A DNA stretch of 64,000 nt from Ciona savignyi (lineage: Eukaryota; Chordata; Ascidiacea; Phlebobranchia; Cionidae), in the NCBI GenBank assembly GCA_000149265.1, contig CH003275.1:1256057-1320056 (forward strand), in the 5' to 3' direction. Below are positions 58,553-64,000 of this stretch, piece after piece; position 1 is the stretch's first letter, and every line of letters starts with the position of its first letter. Under the pieces are notes generated by a model that made no database searches, had not been told where the DNA came from, and was given only the letters and a program-made list of their open reading frames with translations. The translations under genes were made by a program, and so were the position numbers.

Positions 58553-58990
58553 ATGAATACTGGTTCCACAAAAGCGATAACGGCTGTATTGGCCGAACAA
58601 GAAGAAGACTCGTCTCAACTTCAGTTTCCACAGGAGTTTGAAAACGCGGAGACTTTACTAAACTCCGAAGTGCACATGCTTCTGGAGCATCGGAAATCGC
58701 AGAACGAAAACGCCGACGACGAGCAGGAATTGTCGGACGTCTTCATGAAGACGCTGAACTACACGCAAAGGCTTAGCCGATTTAAAAACCGCGAAACGAT
58801 CACGAGCGTTCGAGGGCTGTTATTACAGAAGAAACTCCACAAATTTGAACTCGCTTCGCTGGCGAACTTGTGCCCAGAGACGGCAGAGGAAGCCAAAGCT
58901 TTGGTTCCAAGTTTGGAGGGACGTTTTGAGGATGAAGACTTGCAGCAAATTCTTGATGATATTAAAACCAAGCGTAGCTTTCAATGTTGA
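58553..58990 (+). CDS. POLR2D: RNA polymerase II subunit RPB4, single exon
   Basis: RPB4 pairs with RPB7 to form the stalk of nuclear RNA polymerase II, acting in initiation and in mRNA fate. The uninterrupted frame encodes 145 residues against 142 in human. From residue 23 it is nearly identical to the vertebrate protein: [77 protein letters not shown] and [18 protein letters not shown], ending KTKRSFQC. The start ATG opens the variable N-terminus. No intron interrupts it, unlike its neighbours. It may be an ancestral single-exon gene or an old retrocopy that replaced the original. Conservation and an intact frame say it is functional. No AATAAA or ATTAAA is visible before the next gene begins. 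Confidence 0.97.
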   Translation: MNTGSTKAITAVLAEQEEDSSQLQFPQEFENAETLLNSEVHMLLEHRKSQNENADDEQELSDVFMKTLNYTQRLSRFKNRETITSVRGLLLQKKLHKFELASLANLCPETAEEAKALVPSLEGRFEDEDLQQILDDIKTKRSFQC

Positions 58991-59410
58991 TTTTTTTATA
59001 AACTTCTACACCACATGCGCATTTCCACAAAATTTTGTAAAAGGCTACAAGTATAAGTTCATACAATTTTCTGCATATAGAAATTGTGTCACAATTTTGG
59101 TGTCTGTTAGACGTTGGAGTTGGGGATAGTGGTCTGAGAATAAGTATCTGATACCTAGTCTTAGAAGTTTGAATGCAATGCACACCAAACACATAAAAAC
59201 AGAACAAAATACTACACAATTTTTCACAGCTGCGTGCATTAGGTGTTGAGAAAACTGCAGACTGGCCCAATACCAGATCTTCAGTTACCTTTTCCATACA
59301 ATTGTCTCATTGTGTGTTGTATCTGAAATTTTGGTTTTTAAAACCTACCGGTAACTTGGTTGTATTTTATATGACATGTAACTTTTCTCTAAGGTTTACC
59401 GCTTTGTACT

Positions 59411-59420
59411 TGAATTTCAG
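59411..59420 (+). promoter_or_regulatory. Candidate trans-splice acceptor before CYLD
   Basis: TGAATTTCAG is a good 3' splice site 18 bases before the CYLD start codon. No matching 5' UTR exon is evident in the 448 bases after POLR2D, so spliced-leader addition is a natural reading. A cis-spliced UTR exon remains possible. Confidence 0.4.
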
Positions 59421-59438
59421 AGTATAGCAGTATATATA

Positions 59439-62400
59439 ATGTCTAGTACAGTTGGCGCAAAACTCACAGAGAGAAGATGCTTGATACTGGTGCGGGATTT
59501 GTGCTTTAACAAACATCAGACATCATACAGAAGCAGACTTGACTCCTCTATGATACAAGAATATTTAAAAGGTAAGATATCAGGTTTATCACACTGGTTA
59601 AAATCCAGGGAGTTGTCTTTATGCAATTGTTGAATTACCAAGTTTTCAATGCCTAGTAACTTCAGTTTTCAATGCCAGTAAATTATGTAGTAACTAGTCG
59701 CAGATTAAACTCTGACCAACCCGTTTTTAAAGGATAGCATAATTCCTTTATTTGCACTTAAATGGGCAACACATAGGGGTTATCACACAGGCAATCGCAA
59801 ATTACAATGTATATAACATCTTTCAAAAGGCCTTTTGTTTATTGCACCTAAATAAGGTAACACAGGGAGTTATCATGTAAGCAATCGTTAGATTACCATG
59901 TGTCCACTGTTTGGTTACTGACACTATTGCGGTGTGTTGTATGTGGTTACGTTGTTTCTACTGTTTTAGTTCAACTTATGAAATCCACTGTATTCAATCA
60001 ACCTTCACCATGCGCATTGCTCGATACAACTGAATATACCAGTGGCTTGTAATCTAAACTACTTAGCGAGGTGGCTGTGGTTGAGATTTTTTGTAGTGAA
60101 TTGTTACTAACAGCCATTGCTGAAAACAGACAATTTTGTATTGCTAAGCAAAGCAGACGCTTCGGTCAAATTGGTTATAAATTCTACTAAATATTAAACA
60201 ATATGCATTAAGCTTCAGCAATCTGACTACAAGCAGAAAATTGTAACAAATAAAGCAATACATATGAATCTGTCTGGTTAGCTAATGGTAAAACGAAATA
60301 TTAGTTAAAAGGTCATGGCATCAAAACTAGTTGCTAGCAGCTAGCCAGTCCATTATGTCTTTTGGTTAGAAGACATTACTTCAGCCAAGTAAACATATGG
60401 GTTGAACAAAACTCAACAATGTATTTTACTTTACCATATACAACATAATACATTTCTTAGTCGTTCATTTGTATTTATTTCAACTTAATACTCCAATTTT
60501 TTTATCATTTATTAAATTTTCAGGAACTCTATTGAAAGAAGTCTATTATGAATCTTTGCCCTCGCCTGTGGGCACGAGGTTGATGTGTGTGGTGGTCGAC
60601 ACACAGGAGATTATTGAATGCGATGAAAATGATGTGGACCCGCTGACTGAGGTATGTATGAATAGTCAAAAGGGAAATTTGTTAGTTTATTTTACGGTAA
60701 GAAAGTACACCTAAATTATCACTGAACATAGATGTATAATACAGTATTTTCCCTTTATTTTCATTATTAACATTATGGTAAAATCATACGTGTTACAACT
60801 AAATTGTTGTACTTTTTCATTAACAATATAGTAGGAAAGTACACTTGAATTATGTTTAAACAGAGGTGATCATTATTTTTCTTCTGAATATTCGAATGTG
60901 GGTTTTTTTTAAATAAAAACAAACAAAAAGCACTTTTTTTGTTCAAACAAAATTAATACTGTGCTTATTGGTGCATTTCTAATGTTAATTATGCTTGTTG
61001 GTAATAATTCTTTCTGGTAATACCAAAATATAAATATATTATAAACATCAAAATCGTGTGTATTGGTTAAATGTGGATTTTTCTTACTACAGTGATAAAA
61101 ATTATAAACAGCAATATTATTGCTATTGAATGTGAACTTTATTCAACACATTGCGAATGACGTTTCCATCCACATGTTAAGATAGTCATCACTGTATAAA
61201 TATGACAAATCCTTCGAAGTGGTTTTCCCCTCTTTACGTAGTATCAATGACACATTCATTCCCCAAATGACACATCGCTCTAGTATTTTGTAAAGAATAA
61301 CATTGCGCAGAGCTGTAGGCGTGTACATGTTGTGTTTCCAGGGGTGCTAGATTGCAACAACACAATTTATATACGCATCTACGTTGTAGTAGACAAGTTG
61401 GTATATTTAAAACTTTTGTACTTGAAGTTTATATTAATATTGTCATGACTTTTTTGACGGAAATTAATTCACCAACAGTTTAAATAAAATGGAAAATATA
61501 AGATGTGTTCCACCATTGGTAACTTTTATTCAATACCTACCTGAGCACTTCACATCTAACGATCTAATTTAAATATAGATTTAGCAAACTTTTCTAGGTA
61601 ATTTAATACCGCTTACATGAGAGTTGTTTGTTTATATTGATTTGGCAATGCACACCAACAATTTGATAGTGTTCTGCAAGTTTTTAACTACATAGGCATT
61701 AACTTAAGGGTTACAAGGTTGCAGTTTGCAGATTTGTCGTCCAAATTTCTACCCCATGCACCCTAATGTGGCTACAATTTTGACTTACTTTACATAAGGT
61801 TTTCAAATGTGTAGTTTGCACTATTGATACCACTACATATTTGTATATATAACTACAAACCAACCAACATGCATATTTTAACATCACCATGCGTTTCACA
61901 AATAAAAACTATATTTGACTATAAAAATGTAAGAAAAAATGTGCACTGTACACAAGGGAACCTGTTTAAATCAACATTAAGACACTGTCCAGGATATAAT
62001 GGGATTTCTACTGAAGATTTTTCAGGTTATTTCAGAATATAGAAATAGAACATAAAGTATCATTTGAAACAGCAAAACAAAGTGGCTAATATATTTCTTA
62101 CCAACTCGGGATATCATGGGGGTGGATAATCTTATTTGTCTATTGTGCACAGGATTTCCAAAATTTTTTCTTAGCACATGGCATTCAAGGGTCAATTCGG
62201 AATATAGAAATCCCACTTTAAAAGTATCATTTAATACAGCAAAACAAAGTGGCTGATACATTTCTTACTTAGGATATCATGGGGCTTTTGCTGGCGATAT
62301 CAAGCTGCAAAGAAAGGTACGAAGTGTTCCGGAACAAAGAGAGGTTGTCGGATGGTCTTGAGATGGAGGCAGGGATGGAGGTTGTGGTCCGACTACCTGC

Positions 62401-63823
62401 CATGTCGGGCGAGGTGATAGGTGAATGCAACAACCCCCTTTTTGTGGTCTGAGATTGGTCTCTTGATGTGCAGGATACAAATTTTGTTTTCTTGTTGGAG
62501 AAAACTGAAAATTAGGTTTATGGGTTTGGGGCAAAAGGTCTAGAATATATTTCGGTAAAAAATGAGATAACAACAGCGTTGCCAGCATAATAATATTAGC
62601 GTTTAAACATTACAAACGCTGACAAGGCAAGGCAAATACCTTTAAAGGGCTAGGATTGCATCCTTTTATGGTCTAGGACTGTATTTGTAAAGTTCTAGGT
62701 TTAAATTCGCTAAAAGTCAAGAATTGTATTCGCTAAAGGTGTTGGATTTTATTCGCTAAAGGTCTAGGATTGTCAATCACATTGGGAATTGTAGGAAATT
62801 CTTACACAGGTAATTGACAGATTACCGTTAGGTTACCAAAGTTTTTGCAGTGTGATATATATGATTCAGATGCCACACTGGGCTCAGGCGATGTCCACTA
62901 ATTGCCTTAACCAAAAGTACAACCGTTTCGATTCAGCGGCGGGTTTCGATCCAAGGACCTTTCAGTTATCTGCAGGCTGCAAACCAACTAAACTCTTATC
63001 ATTTGAGCTATCCCAAATTATTACTTGAAAAAATTGAAATATAGGTTGAAAGATTTGAAAAAAAAAGCAATTTTTCCATTTCCCTTTTACCGTAGTGTGT
63101 CTCACTTATTAGTTAACAACAAACTAAACTAGACTTTAATACGCATTTTAACCCCATTATGTTAACAGGCAAGTTACGGTACAAGGGTCCAATTCGGCAC
63201 AAAGTTGGAACCCACTTTGGTGTCGAACTGGTTCATGCCAGAGGAAAGGGAAATACGAATGGAACAATACGTAAACACACGTGAGTTACCTCCATCTTAC
63301 ATGTCAAAATGCTAGCTGGGTAAATGGTCACAACTAGTTGGTTGGTATATTGTGTTTAAGTAGTGCTGGACAAAAATGATTACACGGTAAGTGTCGGTAA
63401 CAGTGCTACGTGGACACTGGAGGTTATATATGGCTTAACAATGTTAAGTTATCCTTAATTTTGTTGTGTGAAATTCAGACGTTTCTTCAGAACCACTGGG
63501 TTCAGGCAATGTCCTGTAAATTGTGTTTCAGCAGGGCTAAAAACATCACAATTTCTCTCAAACTATATTTTCTTCCTAGTTCCTACTTACCTACAGCATC
63601 TCTTTCCTGTACTGCACATTTTCCAATACTTGCAGATACTTCCACTGCGCTGAAGACTGCGGGATATTCCTGGGGTTAAATCGAGTATCGTCCCGAGATT
63701 ACGATCAGCTCCGTACCCCTGTCCCAGCCCCGAGGAGACATGTTGCTAGAAAAGGGACATCAAACACAAGGCCATCATCCAATGATCTCTCATTGTACAG
63801 GGAGCCGTTGTCTAGCCAATCAA
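59439..63823 (+). CDS. CYLD: CYLD-type ubiquitin hydrolase, N-terminal five exons (partial)
   Basis: CYLD removes Lys63- and Met1-linked ubiquitin chains and restrains NF-kB signalling. Exons are 59439-59571, 60524-60651, 62273-62420, 63169-63280 and 63636-63823, with GT/AG borders and phases 1, 0, 1, 2, giving about 236 residues before the window ends. Exon 3 reads LLLAISSCKERYEVFRNKER, matching human [20 protein letters not shown]. A first CAP-Gly domain spans about residues 130-195 (GKLRYKGPIRHK, HFGVELVHARGKGNTNGT, YFHCAEDCGIFLGL); the human counterpart has GVVRFRGP, FFGVELLEEGRGQGFTDG and LFQCDEDCGVFVAL. After it the sequence turns Ser/Arg-rich (VPAPRRHVARKGTSNTRPSS). The catalytic domain lies beyond the window. 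The last donor (GTGGGT, 63824) is the least certain border: reading through gives a stop at about 63847, inside repeat sequence. Confidence 0.9.
59715..60150 (-). repeat. SINE-B copies in CYLD intron 1
   Basis: Two minus-strand copies follow each other. The first (about 59715-59815) has GTTATCACACAGGCAATCGC. The second (about 59840-60150) has GTTATCATGTAAGCAATCG, AGATTACCATG, TATTGCGGTGTGTTGTATG and a diverged remainder. A plus-strand fragment follows at about 60270-60400. Confidence 0.65.
62031..62286 (+). repeat. Duplicated acceptor region of CYLD exon 3
   Basis: About 62031-62121 and 62196-62284 share AATATAGAAAT, AAAGTATCATTT, ACAGCAAAACAAAGTGGCT, CATTTCTTAC or TATTTCTTAC, and GGATATCATGGGG. 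Only the second has the functional acceptor (TACTTAG) before exon 3; in the first this place reads CCAACTCGG, without AG. A fainter third copy of the exon start (AGGATATAATGGGATTT) lies at about 61992. Confidence 0.75.
62640..62790. repeat. Minisatellite of about 23-bp units in CYLD intron 3
   Basis: Units resembling TTCGCTAAAGGTCTAGGATTG occur about six times between 62640 and 62775, with the last two best preserved. A SINE-B copy (minus) follows at about 62780-63010. Confidence 0.7.
62780..63010 (-). repeat. SINE-B copy in CYLD intron 3, minus strand
   Basis: Landmarks on the plus strand are CACAGGTAATTGACAGATTA, TGCAGTGTGATATATATG, CTGGGCTCAGGCGATGTCC, GGGTTTCGATCC and CAGGCTGCAAACCAACTAAA. 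The tRNA-like head is at the right end. Confidence 0.7.
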
Positions 63824-63826
63824 GTG

Positions 63827-64000
63827 GGTTTTATCTAGGGCTGCAATGATACTAATCGATAATGGCGGGTCACGTATTATGATGATCGTTAAAAAACATG
63901 GGGAATTCACAAAATCTGTTTTGGGCTTTATCTAGGGCTGCAATGATAATTTAAAGGTATCGATAATGGTCATGTATTATGATTGTTAGTAAACATGGGG
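63827..64000. mobile_element. Two tandem copies of a hAT-like terminal sequence
   Basis: GGGTTTTATCTAGGGCTGC (63827) and GGGCTTTATCTAGGGCTGC (63923) each lead into AATGATA, ATCGATAATGG, CATGTATTATGAT or CACGTATTATGATGAT, GTTA or GTTAGTA, and AACATGGGG. TAGGGCTGCAATGATA followed by CGATAAT resembles termini of hAT-type DNA transposons. The second copy runs to the window edge. Confidence 0.4.

Noticed and set aside
62277-62588. 103-residue minus-strand frame
   Set aside because: It is antisense to CYLD exon 3, which matches CYLD in the other strand and has good borders.

Overview
This window looks like nuclear DNA of a tunicate, most likely a Ciona species. The genes are intron-rich, with short exons and consensus GT/AG borders. 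Their proteins are close to vertebrate ones. The intergenic DNA is AT-rich and crowded with two families of tRNA-derived short interspersed repeats, called SINE-A and SINE-B here, plus a small foldback element. The species is inferred from gene and repeat style, not from a search. All gene models were built by hand from reading frame, splice sites and exon phase.

Layout, left to right. (1) 1-914: the last exon or exons of an unrecognised membrane protein, plus strand. (2) 3071-5076: a complete five-exon dCMP deaminase gene (DCTD), plus strand. (3) 5.1-18.4 kb: a gene-poor stretch of repeats and CpG-rich unique islands. (4) 18375-28652: a complete seven-exon Phox2 homeobox gene, plus strand. 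(5) 28.7-42.7 kb: a second gene-poor stretch with SINE clusters and several CpG-rich islands. (6) 42719-56437: an eight-exon C2H2 zinc-finger gene, minus strand, encoding about 1168 residues and resembling vertebrate ZNF827. (7) 58553-58990: single-exon POLR2D (RPB4), plus strand. (8) 59439 to the right edge: the first five coding exons of a CYLD-type deubiquitinase, plus strand, cut off by the window end.

The genes do not form one pathway. DCTD (dTMP precursor supply), POLR2D (RNA polymerase II stalk) and CYLD (ubiquitin signalling) are housekeeping or signalling genes. Phox2 and the zinc-finger gene are regulators. Phox2 is flanked by long gene-poor stretches with unique islands, as is usual for developmental genes. 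POLR2D and CYLD are only 448 bases apart, on one strand, with no visible poly(A) signal between them and a good splice acceptor just before the CYLD start. That fits an operon-like pair resolved by spliced-leader trans-splicing.

The observations most worth following are these. The zinc-finger protein begins MPRTKQPKPR, which aligns with the histone H3 tail and with the NuRD-recruiting RRKQ motif. Three 21-bp repeats in Phox2 intron 2 are exact or near-exact antisense copies of the 3' splice site and first bases of the homeobox exon. Eight CRE palindromes (TGACGTCA) lie in the Phox2 gene, six of them in or touching its last three coding exons. No virus-like element, CRISPR array or ordinary tRNA/rRNA gene was found.
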